64,000 nucleotides of DNA from Methanolobus sediminis (GCF_031312595.1 NZ_CP133592.1:1240001-1304000); one strand, 5' to 3'; shown: positions 17,357 to 28,061, counted from the first letter of the stretch. Numbers and translations are program-made. Notes: generated by a model not told the origin, from the sequence alone.

Positions 17357-20300
17357 ATGATGACCCCAATCAACAAAAAATGGCAATTCTGGATAGATAG
17401 GGGAGGCACATTCACTGATGTTGTTGCCCGCAAACCTGACGGACAATTGATTGCCCACAAACTACTTTCAGTTGACCCCGAACATTATACCGATGCTGCA
17501 ATTCATGGTATCAGGACTATTCTCGGCTTGGGTTCTGAAGATGTACTCCCAACTGAGGACATCGCTTCCATCAAAATGGGAACCACCGTGGGAACAAACG
17601 CATTGCTTGAACGTAAAGGTGAGCCTACTGCGCTGGTAATTACCAGAGGTTCCAGGGATGCACTCAGAATAGGATACCAGAACAGGCCTGACATCTTTGC
17701 CCTGAAGATCGAGCTTCCGGATCTGCTTTATGATGAGGTAATCGAAATAAATGAGCGATACAGTGCATCCGGTGAAGAATTAGAAGCTGTAGATACTGAA
17801 AATGCACGATTGGAACTTGAGAGAATATACCGATCAGGAATACGTTCCATTGCCATCGTACTGATGCATGCTTACAGATATCCGGAACATGAGATCCAGC
17901 TTCATGATATTGCAGAGGAAATAGGATTTACCCAGATATCACTTTCACACGAGGTCAGTCCGCTCATGAAATTCATAAGCAGTGGTGAAACCACGGTTGT
18001 GGATGCATATCTTTCCCCGGTGCTCAAAAGATATATCAATATGATAACTGCCACCCTTGAAGCCGGAGGTAACAATACAAAACTCATGTTCATGCAGTCA
18101 AGCGGTGGACTTGTAGAAGCAAGCCAGTTCAGAGGCAAGGACTGTATTCTATCCGGGCCTGCCGGTGGTATTGTAGGAGCTGTGGAAACTTCCAGGAAAG
18201 CAGGTTTTGATAAAATTGTCACTTTTGACATGGGCGGTACTTCCACAGATGTAGCTCACTACAATGGAGAGTACGAGAGGAGTTTTGAGACGGAAATTGC
18301 CGGTGTTCACCTCCGCTCACCCATGCTTTACATTCATACCGTTGCAGCAGGTGGAGGTTCTATCCTTCATTTCGATGCAGGAAGATTCAGGGTCGGACCG
18401 GATTCCGCAGGGTCTGAACCCGGGCCTGCATGTTACAGGAAAGGCGGGCCTCTCACAATTACAGACTGTAATCTGATGCTTGGCAAAATTGACCCAAAGC
18501 ATTTCCCGCATGTTTTCGGACATGACGCAGACATGCCGCTTGATTCCGAGCTTGTTAAAAAGAAGTTTTCTGCTCTGGCACAAGAAGTCAGCGAATTTAC
18601 CGGAGAGAATCACAGTGCTGAGCAGGTTGCCGAAGGTTTCCTGAAAATTGCTATTGAAAATATGGCAAATGCCATCAAGAAAATATCCATCCAGCGCGGC
18701 TATGATACTAAAGAATACGCCCTTTGCTGCTTTGGAGGAGCAGGTGCGCAACATGCCTGTGGTGTTGCAGATGCACTGGGAATAAGTAAGATATTGATAC
18801 ATCCCCTGGCAGGTGTGCTTTCGGCTTATGGAATGGGACTTGCAGACCAGAGAATAATGAAAGAGCAGGCCATAGAGACAAAACTTGAAAGTGGCCTGAT
18901 CGAAGAGCTCCATGGTGTTGTTGCCGAGCTTGAAAGAACCGGCAGGAAAGAGATGGTAATGCAGGGTGTTGCAGATGAGGATATAAGTGCACTGCACAAG
19001 GTTCATGTAAAGTATAAGGATGCAGGAACTTCTATTATTGTTGATTTTGGCTCTGAAAGTAAGATTAAAAGTACCTTTGAGAATGAACACAAAAGCCGTT
19101 TTGGTTTTGTAATGGAGAACAAGGAGCTCTTCATAGAAGCAGTTTCTACGGAAATAATAGGTTCCGGGGAGAAAATGCAGGATGGTTCTCTTTCTAACAG
19201 TTCGCTTTCAGGAGGGGAAGAAAATACAGGGTTGCTTGAAACGACAATGTACACTTGTGGTGGATTCCATAAAACACCTGTTCACAGACGAGAGGAACTA
19301 AAAGATGGTGGAAATGGAATCACCGGGCCGGCTGTGATCGTTGAAACTAACACAACTGTAATAATCGAACCCGGATGGAAAGTAGAACTCAGAAAAGGTC
19401 AGGAATTAGTGCTTGAAAGGGTTGTTCCCCTGCCTAAGAGAGAATCGGTAGGAACCGAAGCTGACCCTGTGATGCTTGAGATATTCAATAACAGGTTCAT
19501 GTCCATTGCACAGCAGATGGGGTATACTCTCCAGAATACTGCCTATTCAGTTAATATCAAGGAGAGACTTGATTTTTCATGTGCGGTTTTTAACAGGAAA
19601 GGAGATCTGATAGCCAATGCACCTCACATACCTGTGCATTTGGGTTCCATGGGAGAGAGTGTCAAGGCGATGATCAGGAAGTTTCCTGATATGGAAGAAG
19701 GTGATGTTTTCATGCTGAATTCTCCGTTTGAGGGTGGAACGCATCTGCCGGATATTACGGTCATAACTCCTGTATTCCATGATGGAGATGTTGAGTTCTA
19801 TGTAGCTTCAAGGGGACACCATGCCGATATTGGAGGAGTGACGCCGGGATCGATCCCTCCTGAGAGCAGGCACATTGAAGAGGAAGGTGTGATTACCGGA
19901 GGAAAACTTATTGTTGCTGACGGGAAATTCCTTGAAGATGAGGTTGCAGAGTGGCTGAATTCGGGAAAATATCCTGCGCGAAATCCGTTCCAGAATATTG
20001 CTGACCTGAAGGCACAGGTAGCTGCAAATGAGAAAGGTGTAAGAGAGCTTTTGAAGCTTGTTGAGCACTTTTCAATGGAAACTGTACAGGCATATATGCA
20101 GCATGTGATGGATAATGCTGAAGAATCTGTCAGAAGGGTTATTGAAGTTTTAAAAGACGGAGAATACTCACTTTCCTTTGATGACGGGACTATTGTATCT
20201 GTAAAAGTTAGTATTGACCATGAGAACAGGGAAGCTCATATTGACTTTACCGGCACTTCAGGACAGCATATTGGAAACCTGAACGCTCCTGTTGCGGTTT

Positions 20301-20998
20301 GTAAGGCTGCTGTGCTCTATGTTTTCAGATCACTTGTTGACAGGGACATTCCACTTAATGAAGGCTGTATGAGGCCGCTCAGGATAACTATTCCCGAAGG
20401 CAGTATTCTGAACCCTGAATATCCTGCGGCTGTGGTGGCCGGAAATGTTGAGACCTCGCAGTATATCGTTGATTCACTTTTCGCAGCTTTAGGAGTTATG
20501 GCAGGCTCTCAGGGGACCATGAATAATTTCACTTTTGGAGATGAGGAGTTCCAGTATTATGAGACCATCTGTGGTGGTTCCGGTGCAGGAGAAGGATTTG
20601 ACGGGACCAGTGCTGTGCAGACCCATATGACAAATTCAAGGATCACTGACCCGGAGGTCCTGGAATGGAGATTCCCGGTGAGGGTTGAGGAGTTTTCCAT
20701 TCGTGAAGGTAGCGGTGGGGATGGGGAATATCGTGGAGGAGAGGGTGTTGTCAGGAAGATAAGGTTCCTGAAACCTATGAGAGCTGCTATTATTTCCAGT
20801 CACAGGAAGTTTGCACCACAGGGATTGAATGGTGGTGAGAATGGACAGATCGGAAGAAATTACATCATCAGAACCGGAGATTCACAGATAGAGGAACTTG
20901 GTGGCAGGGACATCACGGAGATGAACGAAGGTGATGTTTTCGTTATTGAAACTCCCGGAGCAGGTGGTTTTGGCACACGAATGAAAAGAAAGAGTTAA
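17357..20998 (+). CDS. hyuAB: Fused hydantoinase/5-oxoprolinase (HyuA-HyuB)
   Basis: This 1213-residue protein joins HyuA and HyuB. The HyuA half (about 1-690) has the ATPase motifs [25 protein letters not shown] and [11 protein letters not shown]. The HyuB half (about 700-1213) begins [19 protein letters not shown] and contains [12 protein letters not shown] and FTGTSGQ. Such enzymes open 5-oxoproline, hydantoin-like rings or acetone-type substrates with ATP. The fused layout is like eukaryotic and many bacterial 5-oxoprolinases. The substrate in methanogens is unknown. No neighbouring gene of the pathway is visible. Confidence 0.92.
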   Translation: MMTPINKKWQFWIDRGGTFTDVVARKPDGQLIAHKLLSVDPEHYTDAAIHGIRTILGLGSEDVLPTEDIASIKMGTTVGTNALLERKGEPTALVITRGSRDALRIGYQNRPDIFALKIELPDLLYDEVIEINERYSASGEELEAVDTENARLELERIYRSGIRSIAIVLMHAYRYPEHEIQLHDIAEEIGFTQISLSHEVSPLMKFISSGETTVVDAYLSPVLKRYINMITATLEAGGNNTKLMFMQSSGGLVEASQFRGKDCILSGPAGGIVGAVETSRKAGFDKIVTFDMGGTSTDVAHYNGEYERSFETEIAGVHLRSPMLYIHTVAAGGGSILHFDAGRFRVGPDSAGSEPGPACYRKGGPLTITDCNLMLGKIDPKHFPHVFGHDADMPLDSELVKKKFSALAQEVSEFTGENHSAEQVAEGFLKIAIENMANAIKKISIQRGYDTKEYALCCFGGAGAQHACGVADALGISKILIHPLAGVLSAYGMGLADQRIMKEQAIETKLESGLIEELHGVVAELERTGRKEMVMQGVADEDISALHKVHVKYKDAGTSIIVDFGSESKIKSTFENEHKSRFGFVMENKELFIEAVSTEIIGSGEKMQDGSLSNSSLSGGEENTGLLETTMYTCGGFHKTPVHRREELKDGGNGITGPAVIVETNTTVIIEPGWKVELRKGQELVLERVVPLPKRESVGTEADPVMLEIFNNRFMSIAQQMGYTLQNTAYSVNIKERLDFSCAVFNRKGDLIANAPHIPVHLGSMGESVKAMIRKFPDMEEGDVFMLNSPFEGGTHLPDITVITPVFHDGDVEFYVASRGHHADIGGVTPGSIPPESRHIEEEGVITGGKLIVADGKFLEDEVAEWLNSGKYPARNPFQNIADLKAQVAANEKGVRELLKLVEHFSMETVQAYMQHVMDNAEESVRRVIEVLKDGEYSLSFDDGTIVSVKVSIDHENREAHIDFTGTSGQHIGNLNAPVAVCKAAVLYVFRSLVDRDIPLNEGCMRPLRITIPEGSILNPEYPAAVVAGNVETSQYIVDSLFAALGVMAGSQGTMNNFTFGDEEFQYYETICGGSGAGEGFDGTSAVQTHMTNSRITDPEVLEWRFPVRVEEFSIREGSGGDGEYRGGEGVVRKIRFLKPMRAAIISSHRKFAPQGLNGGENGQIGRNYIIRTGDSQIEELGGRDITEMNEGDVFVIETPGAGGFGTRMKRKS

Positions 20999-21068
20999 GT
21001 AAGGATAATAATTAAACATCTGTGGGCTTAGGGAAATATTGCGAAAAGGGAAGGCTGTTGTTAATAAT

Positions 21069-21527
21069 ATGGACACTGGAAGCGACATAAAGGAAGTTAC
21101 CGTAAAGGGTGTTTACATGATAAACATCTTTGGCAGGGCTGTGCCTGCGGTGATGCTTGAGGATAAGGAGGGAATGATAATGCCGATACATATAGGACAG
21201 TCTGAGGCTTTGTCTATCAGTTCGGTGATGAAGAATGAGACGATGCCAAGGCCCATGACACATGATCTTATTGTTTCCATACTTTCAAGGCTTGAGGCCG
21301 AGGTTGAGAGGATCCTGATAGATGAAAAGAAAGACAATATCTATTATGCCAGGATGACCCTGAAAAAGGATGGCAATAGCATGGAATTCGATGCAAGGCC
21401 AAGTGATTGTATCGCAATCGCCCTCCGTAATAATGCTCCTATTCTGATAAGCGAAGATGTGTTTAACGAAGATGCTATCAGTAAGGAGAATTTTACAGGT
21501 TCAAAGGCGATCACAGGATTTGCCTGA
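21069..21527 (+). CDS. DUF151 / bifunctional nuclease family protein
   Basis: About 152 residues carry the DUF151 core: VKGVYMINIFGRAVPAVMLED, the IHIGQSEALSI segment, and DARPSDCIAIALRNNAPI. Plant members of this family have been reported to have RNase and DNase activity. The archaeal role is unknown. ATG 21069 is chosen; an in-frame TTG at 21039 behind AGGGAAATA would add ten residues and is also plausible. Confidence 0.88.
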   Translation: MDTGSDIKEVTVKGVYMINIFGRAVPAVMLEDKEGMIMPIHIGQSEALSISSVMKNETMPRPMTHDLIVSILSRLEAEVERILIDEKKDNIYYARMTLKKDGNSMEFDARPSDCIAIALRNNAPILISEDVFNEDAISKENFTGSKAITGFA

Positions 21528-21638
21528 GCTTTAGTTTTCTGGATTTTAGATTTTCAGAGATATTGCAGTTATATTCATTCTTTGCTTTAAGATCAAAAAC
21601 CCACAAAAAGTATATACTGAGAATTAGGACATTATGCT

Positions 21639-22346
21639 ATGAGGCATCGGATATTCTATAATCCTTTTACGTTTGTTTTCACTATCATACTAGCCTTTGT
21701 GCTGGCGTTTAGCATTTCCGTGCTCTTTTACGGGCTGGTTAGCAGCGCCTTCAGTAAAATCGGCTTCTCATGGAACGATGCTCTTATCCTGCTTCTTGCA
21801 TCTCTTATTGGAAGCAGCATCAATATCCCTCTTAAAACCCTTGAAACTGAAACACCGATCGAGAATAGCAAGTATGTCAAGATCTTTGGTGTTTCATACA
21901 GGGTGCCTTTCAAGGAAACTCACAAAACCAGGACAACAATAGCCATTAACGTAGGCGGTGCCCTTATACCAACTATCGTTTCCATTTACCTGCTGAGACT
22001 TTTCCCCGGTTCTGCAATCGAGGTCCTCTACGCAACCCTGATAGTTGCCTTCATCACAAAAGCAGTCGCAAGACCTGTAAAAGGTGTGGGAATCGTTTCC
22101 CCTGCACTTCTCCCGCCAATTGCCGCTGCCCTGAGCTCCATTCTGATAGTCTACTCCACCGGCATCCAGCACGACCTCATCTTCGCAGTAGCCTACATCA
22201 GCGGCACCCTTGGAACCCTCATCGGAGCCGACCTGCTGAACATGCGCGCAATCACAAAGCTTGGTGCGCCTGTGGTCAGTATTGGCGGCGCTGGAACTTT
22301 TGATGGTGTGTTTTTGGCAGGGGTTATTGCGGTGCTGTTGGTGTAA
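21639..22346 (+). CDS. DUF1614 multi-pass membrane protein
   Basis: The 235-residue protein has about seven hydrophobic segments, starting with FTIILAFVLAFSISVLFYG. It includes KAVARPVKGVGIVSPALLPP and a C-terminal GADLLNMRAITKLGAPVVSIGGAGTFDGV region (the polar loop between two helices), which I recognise as DUF1614. The function is unknown. It is transcribed alone, with AT-rich sequence (TATATACTGAG, about 21610) before it. Confidence 0.82.
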   Translation: MRHRIFYNPFTFVFTIILAFVLAFSISVLFYGLVSSAFSKIGFSWNDALILLLASLIGSSINIPLKTLETETPIENSKYVKIFGVSYRVPFKETHKTRTTIAINVGGALIPTIVSIYLLRLFPGSAIEVLYATLIVAFITKAVARPVKGVGIVSPALLPPIAAALSSILIVYSTGIQHDLIFAVAYISGTLGTLIGADLLNMRAITKLGAPVVSIGGAGTFDGVFLAGVIAVLLV

Positions 22347-22354
22347 TATGAAAA

Positions 22355-22528
22355 TTAAGAACTAAGAAGATTGCTCACAGCCGCTTCCATCAACCTTTCC
22401 CCATCCTCCTACGCCTGCCTTATATCAGATTCAAGCCGGTCGCAGAGTCCCATAAGCTGATCTACCTTGGCTACGATACGCTTTTGTTCTTCGAGATTTA
22501 GTCTATTTCTGCTCATTACTTCTTGCAT
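22355..22528 (-). pseudogene. hsdS: Remnant of a type I restriction specificity subunit (HsdS C-terminus)
   Basis: The minus strand from ATG 22528 to TAA 22355 reads 58 codons that match the typical HsdS tail: LEEQKRIVAKVDQLMGLCDR, then an in-frame TAG at codon 40, then EDGERLMEAAVSNLLSS. The EQKRIVAKVD..LM.LCD..E coiled-coil and the EAAV..LL ending are characteristic. No target-recognition domain, hsdM or hsdR is left nearby, so this is the scar of a lost restriction system. Confidence 0.8.
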
Positions 22529-22651
22529 TACTCTTTAATGAGGAATATTGTAAGATATAAAAATACACATTGTGACTAATTATAAATAATTACAACAAAT
22601 ATTCAATATGTAGGACATCAATAAATACATATCCTGCATTAAGGTGAAAAA

Positions 22652-23071
22652 GTGGACCAAGAGAATAAAACTAAGGCAATCACAATAGCCTATTTCCTAT
22701 TAATCATAACTTTATCCTTTTTCCCATCAATCGAACCATTTTACACAATTACTAACGATGATCAATACGCACACGAAATCACCACAAGCATTACCAGTGA
22801 AAATGGAGAGTATTCATGGCAGAGATATTACCAACTTCAACCGGGAGAAACAATAGAAATTAAAAAACCTGTCAGTCTCATAATAAAATGGATAGACCCT
22901 TTCAGAGAGGAAGACATATTTTACTCATCATCAGACTACACATATATGGTGGCATCTGAGGGAAAAGAGGTCTACGATCATCTTCAGCCTGCAATTTCAA
23001 CCTGTGTTATCTTTGAACTGTATAATGAAAGTGAAGAGTTTGAAATCGAGTATGTTGCAACACACTATTGA
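22652..23071 (+). CDS. Hypothetical single-pass membrane protein
   Basis: The 139-residue protein starts with GTG behind AAGGTGAAAAA. One hydrophobic segment (residues 9-26) is followed by an exported domain rich in Tyr, Glu and Ser with no known motif. It lies next to the hsdS remnant, in a region of low G+C. It may be a species-specific gene, and no function can be proposed. Confidence 0.6.
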   Translation: MDQENKTKAITIAYFLLIITLSFFPSIEPFYTITNDDQYAHEITTSITSENGEYSWQRYYQLQPGETIEIKKPVSLIIKWIDPFREEDIFYSSSDYTYMVASEGKEVYDHLQPAISTCVIFELYNESEEFEIEYVATHY

Positions 23072-23085
23072 TCAACTGAAAAACT

Positions 23086-23403
23086 TTAACTCACTTTTCT
23101 TTCCAGAATCAAATTCTCATAGATAAACTGGATGAAAATGGCAAGTAACACCATGGGTAGGCCGCCAATAATAATAGCCAATATTTTCAGTATGAGACTG
23201 TCTGAGTTCCACAAAAGATGCACAGCAAGAAGCCAGAGAGTAACGAACATTGAAACGAAGAGTGCAGAGATAATTGCTACGGCAAAGCTATCTCCTCCCA
23301 TATAAGGATAAAAGAATAAAAACAAAAGAAGAAAGAAACCTAATAGTACATAATACCAGTTTTTATTAGGCATTCTTTTGTGGCTATTAATATAACGACA
23401 CAT
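23086..23403 (-). CDS. Hypothetical membrane protein, three helices
   Basis: The 105-residue protein has three hydrophobic segments: YVLLGFFLLLFLFFYPYM, FAVAIISALFVSMFVTLWLLAVHLLW and IIIGGLPMVLLAIFIQFIY. The N-terminus is basic. It converges with the preceding hypothetical gene, with 14 nt between stops. There is no family assignment. Confidence 0.6.
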   Translation of the reverse strand: MCRYINSHKRMPNKNWYYVLLGFFLLLFLFFYPYMGGDSFAVAIISALFVSMFVTLWLLAVHLLWNSDSLILKILAIIIGGLPMVLLAIFIQFIYENLILERKVS

Positions 23404-23642
23404 TTGTAAGAAAGATACTATAATGTCATATAAATTTTACTTGTGGTATTGTGATAAGTACAATAATTAGTACTACATGTTTAGAAGTATAAGAAGTTGC
23501 GGCTCTGTATTTCTAATTAACCAATATTTGACCCCACAACAAGTATTAAATAAAAACTCGATGTCTTCTTATTAAATACAGCATCTGCCAATCTGTCGGC
23601 AGAAACAAATAATCAAATGCAGTGAAAGGGACAAAGTCATAC

Positions 23643-24464
23643 ATGCTTACAAAAAGGATCATACCATGTCTTGACGTTACGCTTGATGAGGAAGGCGGAA
23701 CCGTTGTCAAGGGAATAGAATTCGTAGACCTGAGAAAAGCAGGAGATCCTGTGGAACTCGCCAAGAGATATAATGAGCAGGGTGCTGATGAGCTTGTATT
23801 CCTTGACATTACCGCATCCCATGAAGGCAGAGGAACCATGGTCAAGGTCATCGAGAGAACTGCAAACGAAGTTTTCATTCCACTTACAGTAGGCGGCGGA
23901 ATAAACTCCATCGAGGACATACGCCAGATCCTCAGGGCAGGTGCCGACAAGGTATCCATAAACACAGCAGCCGTGAAGAATCCTGATCTTATTAAGGAAT
24001 CATCGGAGATATTCGGTGCCCAGTGCATCGTCACAGCAATCGACTGCAAACGTAACCTTGATGTTGAAAACAATCCTGACAAGACCATCCTTGAACTTGA
24101 GGACGGTACCCCTGCATGGTATGAGGTTGTTATCTACGGCGGCAGGCAACCAACCGGAATAGATGCTGTCCAGTGGGCAAAGAAAGTAGAGGAACTGGGT
24201 TCCGGCGAGATACTTCTTACAAGCATGGATAAGGATGGAACCTATGACGGTTTTGATATCCCTATCACAAAGAAGCTTTCAGAGGAACTCGAGATCCCGA
24301 TCATCGCATCCGGCGGAGTAGGTAATCCCGAGCACATGTACGAAGGCTTCACAAAAGGAAAAGCCGATGCAGCACTTGCAGCAAGTATATTCCACTTCGG
24401 AGAATACACCGTCAACGATGTCAAAGAGCATCTCAAAGAAAAGGGCATTCCTGTAAGGCTTTAA
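23643..24464 (+). CDS. hisF: Imidazole glycerol phosphate synthase subunit HisF
   Basis: This 273-residue TIM-barrel protein starts [13 protein letters not shown], with catalytic Asp in PCLDV and AIDCKRN, and phosphate-binding loops GGGINS and ASGGVG. With HisH it forms imidazole glycerol phosphate and AICAR in histidine biosynthesis; AICAR is used by PurH, also in this window. ATG 23643 is the family start. GTG 23622 would add seven unlike residues. hisE lies 19 kb away, so the pathway genes are scattered. Confidence 0.96.
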   Translation: MLTKRIIPCLDVTLDEEGGTVVKGIEFVDLRKAGDPVELAKRYNEQGADELVFLDITASHEGRGTMVKVIERTANEVFIPLTVGGGINSIEDIRQILRAGADKVSINTAAVKNPDLIKESSEIFGAQCIVTAIDCKRNLDVENNPDKTILELEDGTPAWYEVVIYGGRQPTGIDAVQWAKKVEELGSGEILLTSMDKDGTYDGFDIPITKKLSEELEIPIIASGGVGNPEHMYEGFTKGKADAALAASIFHFGEYTVNDVKEHLKEKGIPVRL

Positions 24465-24493
24465 AATCCAGCTAAATTTTCAGGAGACAAGAC

Positions 24494-24781
24494 ATGGAAA
24501 TCTCTGAATTCCAAAAACGTATGTACGACCTTTACGCCCACAACGACAGGAGAAGAGGTGCAGCTGCAACAACGCTCTGGCTTGTGGAGGAGATAGGAGA
24601 ACTTGCGGAAGCTATCCGCAGGGAAGACATGGATAATATCAGGGAAGAGCTTGCAGACTGTTTTGCATGGATAGGAGCCCTGGCAAACCTCTATGATATC
24701 GACCTTGAAGCTGCATTTCTGGAAAAATATCCGGACCATTGTCCTACATGCAAACAAAATCCGTGCATCTGTACGGACTGA
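24494..24781 (+). CDS. mazG: MazG-type nucleotide pyrophosphohydrolase
   Basis: The 95-residue protein has the MazG/all-alpha NTP-PPase helices with EEIGELAEAIRRE and EELADCFAWIG (EExxE and ExxD metal ligands). The C-terminal tail CPTCKQNPCICTD has four cysteines that could bind zinc. It should hydrolyse (d)NTPs to NMPs, possibly non-standard ones. It follows hisF by 29 nt with a GGAG ribosome site and is probably in its transcript; a MazG-like HisE paralog in histidine synthesis is an alternative but hisE is present elsewhere. Confidence 0.88.
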   Translation: MEISEFQKRMYDLYAHNDRRRGAAATTLWLVEEIGELAEAIRREDMDNIREELADCFAWIGALANLYDIDLEAAFLEKYPDHCPTCKQNPCICTD

Positions 24782-24797
24782 AAAACATTGACATTAG

Positions 24798-25694
24798 TTA
24801 CATGTCAGGTTCGCAATGGATGTACAGTATACTGTCCATTCCGAACTTTGCACGTAACCTATTCTCAACTTCAGTGCATATGTTATGAGCTTCGATAAGA
24901 CTTAGATCTTTATCTACCTGAATATGTACATCAGTTGCTATGTTACTACCTATCTTTCTTGCTTTGAGCTTGTGGAAGTCCCTGACGCCTTCAGTCGACA
25001 CAATAATATGACTTATCTCATCAACAATATCAATATCCGGAGCTGCTTCGGTAAGTTCATTGATGTTTGCATAAGAGATTTCAAATGCGACCTTGAATAT
25101 AAAATAACTCAGTATGACCGCTGCTAAAGGGTCAAGAATTACCCATCTGCCCCCGAGGATCATTGCTCCGCCGATGCCTATCATTGTTCCCACAGAAGAA
25201 AATGCGTCTGAACGATGATGCCATGCATTTGCAATCATCGCATCGCTTTTTATAGACCTGCCGGCACTCAGTGTGTAGCGGTATAAACCTTCTTTTGTAA
25301 GAATAGATACTACTGCAGCAATAAGGGCAATAGCTCCGGGTTGTTCAAGGTTGCCACCACCAGCTACAAAAAGTATCTTGCTCATACCACTCTGCAATAT
25401 TTCAAAACCAATTATAAAAAGAACTATGCCTACAAAGGCCGCGCAAAGAGTTTCGATCTTTCCATGACCGTAATGATGATTGTGGTCAGCAGGTTTTCCG
25501 GCAGCTTTGAGCCCGAAAATTACCACGATATCAGTAATAAAATCAGAAAATGAATGGACAGCATCAGCAATCATTGCCGAACTGTGTCCCGTTATTCCGG
25601 CAATGAATTTGAAAAGTGTCAGGAAAATATTAAAGATCATCCCATTTGTAGTCACTTTTACTGCAGTTTTGCTTCTTCCGTCACTATTCTGCAT
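24798..25694 (-). CDS. Cation diffusion facilitator (CDF) metal transporter
   Basis: The 298-residue protein has six membrane segments and the CDF metal-site motifs DAVHSFSDFITD and NAWHHRSDAFSS (HxxxD pairs), with a histidine-containing loop DHNHHYGHGK between. The C-terminal cytoplasmic domain includes VHIQVDKDLSLIEAHNI. It should export zinc, iron, manganese or cadmium by proton exchange. The metal cannot be told from sequence. A 237-nt AT-rich region separates it from the divergent lipoprotein gene. Confidence 0.93.
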   Translation of the reverse strand: MQNSDGRSKTAVKVTTNGMIFNIFLTLFKFIAGITGHSSAMIADAVHSFSDFITDIVVIFGLKAAGKPADHNHHYGHGKIETLCAAFVGIVLFIIGFEILQSGMSKILFVAGGGNLEQPGAIALIAAVVSILTKEGLYRYTLSAGRSIKSDAMIANAWHHRSDAFSSVGTMIGIGGAMILGGRWVILDPLAAVILSYFIFKVAFEISYANINELTEAAPDIDIVDEISHIIVSTEGVRDFHKLKARKIGSNIATDVHIQVDKDLSLIEAHNICTEVENRLRAKFGMDSILYIHCEPDM

Positions 25695-25946
25695 AATTAT
25701 GCGTCCCTTTTATGTAAATAGAGTAGAATTGAAGTCTATTTAAGCTTTTGCAACTCTTTTGATCCCCATAATCTTTTAAAATGTCCTTTAATCCTTATTT
25801 GCCCCTCTAATATGTATATATTCAAAATGATATTTTGCGAACCTATATTGAGAAGGTTAACAAAAAAAGCCACATTCTATTTTTTTCTGCGAACACCCAA
25901 TAATATTTAAATAGTAACGTTTTGTAGTATCATGGGAGAAACATCA

Positions 25947-26930
25947 ATGAAACAGAAAGAGAACAGTATACGTTTCATTCTTATTCTAATTATTATCGCC
26001 TTTTTCACAGTCTCCAGCGGATGCCTGCGTGACTTCGGTGAACAAAAAGGCTCTAATTTGGGGGTAAGAGACGTTGAGATATCAGCAGACAGTGTCAAAA
26101 GCACTTATGTCTGGCTCAATGTGACCACTTACGTAGAGAACATGGGTTCTGACAGTGACAGTAATGCAAGCGTTGTCCTGAAAATATTCAACAAAAATAC
26201 CGGACTTCTTGAGAAGAAACAGGAAGCAAGGATAGGACCAATAGAACAATGGGAAACAAAGGCTGTTAGCCAGAGTATAAGCCTTCTGAAAAGTGGGGAC
26301 TACCGTATCAGTACAACCATCATGGATGATGGGAAACTGAACTATGAGAGGTGGATGACACTTTCAGGACTCGATACCCTGCAGAGCGACATGCAGGATA
26401 CCGGCATCCAGATAGAAACTATTGATTTCCTGGTGCGAGAAACAAGCTCCAAAGGAGTTGTCATCCAGAATGACATTTATCTCAAGAACGAAGGAATTGA
26501 AACTTCCAGGGATTATCGCATACTGATCAAGGCACGGGAAATGGATGCACGCCTTGTTGCAGATAAGGAATGGATAAGCTCCGGGGAGATAGAACCGGAA
26601 GAAACAGTCATCAGAAGCGTTAATCTTACGGTTCCTGCCGGTTACAACTATGCTGTGGAGATAAGTGTATGGGATGGCAACACCATTGTCAAGACCGACG
26701 AGGATTATGTGCAGCTAAACCCGGAAAAAGTGATTGACAGGGACCAGCTTGTGCAGAACAAGAATATCAATACAGCCGACTTCCTTGTGGAAGAGGAAGA
26801 GGACTACAATTGGGATTATGCTGTTGCCGAAGAGACAGCAGAGGAAGAGAGTCCAGGATTTACAGGTTCGTTTGCAGTAATTGGTATTATAACAGCACTA
26901 TACCTGGTGAGGAGGAGATTACATGAGTGA
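25947..26930 (+). CDS. Surface lipoprotein with CARDB-like domains and PGF-CTERM-like anchor
   Basis: This 327-residue protein has a signal peptide and lipobox (VSSGC), two beta-sandwich domains that look like CARDB/adhesion folds (for example VTTYVENMGSDSDSNASVVL and IYLKNEGIETSRDYRILI), an acidic linker, and a C-terminal SPGFTGSFAVIGIITALYLVRRR. The last element is like the PGF-CTERM signal cut by archaeosortase A. ATG 25947 has GGGAG 8 nt upstream; ATG 25932 does not. It overlaps the next gene by 8 nt. Confidence 0.82.
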   Translation: MKQKENSIRFILILIIIAFFTVSSGCLRDFGEQKGSNLGVRDVEISADSVKSTYVWLNVTTYVENMGSDSDSNASVVLKIFNKNTGLLEKKQEARIGPIEQWETKAVSQSISLLKSGDYRISTTIMDDGKLNYERWMTLSGLDTLQSDMQDTGIQIETIDFLVRETSSKGVVIQNDIYLKNEGIETSRDYRILIKAREMDARLVADKEWISSGEIEPEETVIRSVNLTVPAGYNYAVEISVWDGNTIVKTDEDYVQLNPEKVIDRDQLVQNKNINTADFLVEEEEDYNWDYAVAEETAEEESPGFTGSFAVIGIITALYLVRRRLHE

Positions 26931-27225
26931 GGAAAATGAAAGTGTAGAAGTGAAGGAAGAGATAGTAAGTTTTACTCCTAAAAGAGAAAAAAAGGAGAAG
27001 AAAGAAAAGACGGCTCAGGAACATTTCAGGAATGGGATGCTTGCACTTGTAGGCATTATCATTGCTCTCGCAACGCTTCAGTTGTATTTTTCAGTTAGTG
27101 AAATAATCAGCATGTGGTTTGAATATCAGTACAGACCAATCTTCAGATCACTGTACTATCTGGTAGTCATCATTGCCGGACTTCTTGTACTTAATAGATT
27201 TTTCCTGAAAAAGGAAAAGAACTGA
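26923..27225 (+). CDS. Small membrane protein co-expressed with the surface lipoprotein
   Basis: The 100-residue protein has a highly charged N-terminus (residues 1-37, Lys and Glu rich) and two hydrophobic segments: NGMLALVGIIIALATLQLYF and YYLVVIIAGLLVLNRFFL. GGAGGAG precedes the ATG, and the gene overlaps the lipoprotein end by 8 nt. There is no family assignment; it may assist export or anchoring of its neighbour. Confidence 0.72.
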   Translation: MSEENESVEVKEEIVSFTPKREKKEKKEKTAQEHFRNGMLALVGIIIALATLQLYFSVSEIISMWFEYQYRPIFRSLYYLVVIIAGLLVLNRFFLKKEKN

Positions 27226-27229
27226 TTTC

Positions 27230-27262
27230 TTTTCCTCTCTTTTCTTATTTAATCCTCACTTT
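27230..27262 (+). terminator. T-rich terminator
   Basis: TTTCTTTTCCTCTCTTTTCTTATTTAATCC directly follows the small membrane protein stop. It is an archaeal-style pyrimidine-rich termination region. Confidence 0.35.
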
Positions 27263-27353
27263 TCTGCTAATATTACCAGTTTCCTAATCAATTTGATCTA
27301 CCAACAATTAATTATTTATTTAAAAGATATAAGAGGACACAGAAGGAATACCT

Positions 27354-28061
27354 ATGAAAGAATTACCTGAATGGTATTACGATGAATTAATCCAGATAGG
27401 AACGGATTACGGAAGTGAAGAAGAGGTTCTGAACTACGACAGGAAAATGGCAACCATCCGCAACATTGCAGAAGAAGCTAAAAACATGTGTGAACTCATC
27501 GATATCCAGCCAGATGATGAGATTCTGGAAATCGGATGCGGAACAGGTGAATTTTCTATTGAGCTTTCAAAGCATTGCAAACTGGTAACTGCATTGGATA
27601 TTTCACAGATGATGCTTGATTTTGCAGAGAAAAAAGCAAAGTCAAAACAGAGAGACAATGTCAAATTCATCAAGGCAGGATTTCTGACATTTGACCCAGA
27701 AGAGACGAAATATGATGCTGTTGTAACTCAGCTTGTACTACACCACCTGCCGGACTTCTGGAAACTTATAGCTCTGAAGAACATCCACTCAATGCTTAAA
27801 AGAGGAGGAAAGTTCTTCCTGAAAGATGTAGTCTTTTCATCAGAGATTCCTGATTTTGATGTTTATTTCTTGCAGATATTCCAGAATATACCACCTGAAT
27901 CAGGAGATGAGATAGTCAGTGAAATGAAACTTCACATCAAGGAAGAATACTCCACATTCGACTGGGTCATGAAAGGACTAATCGAACAGGCAGGTTTTAG
28001 AATTGAGGAATTTGACCATCAGAATGGTTTCATGGCAACCTACCTTTGTATCAAAGAGTGA
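27354..28061 (+). CDS. Class I SAM-dependent methyltransferase
   Basis: The 235-residue protein has the Rossmann-fold AdoMet site ILEIGCGTGEFSIELS (motif I), acidic residue in TALDIS, and post motif VTQLVLHHLPDF. The fold resembles UbiE/small-molecule methyltransferases. The substrate is unknown. It is transcribed alone, with a TATA-like TTATTTAAAAG about 40 nt before the ATG. Confidence 0.87.
   Translation: MKELPEWYYDELIQIGTDYGSEEEVLNYDRKMATIRNIAEEAKNMCELIDIQPDDEILEIGCGTGEFSIELSKHCKLVTALDISQMMLDFAEKKAKSKQRDNVKFIKAGFLTFDPEETKYDAVVTQLVLHHLPDFWKLIALKNIHSMLKRGGKFFLKDVVFSSEIPDFDVYFLQIFQNIPPESGDEIVSEMKLHIKEEYSTFDWVMKGLIEQAGFRIEEFDHQNGFMATYLCIKE

Noticed and set aside
18317-19090. 257-codon open frame antisense to the hydantoinase gene
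   Set aside because: It lies wholly within the conserved HyuA coding region, with Cys/His-rich unlike composition and no ribosome site; a shadow of codon bias.
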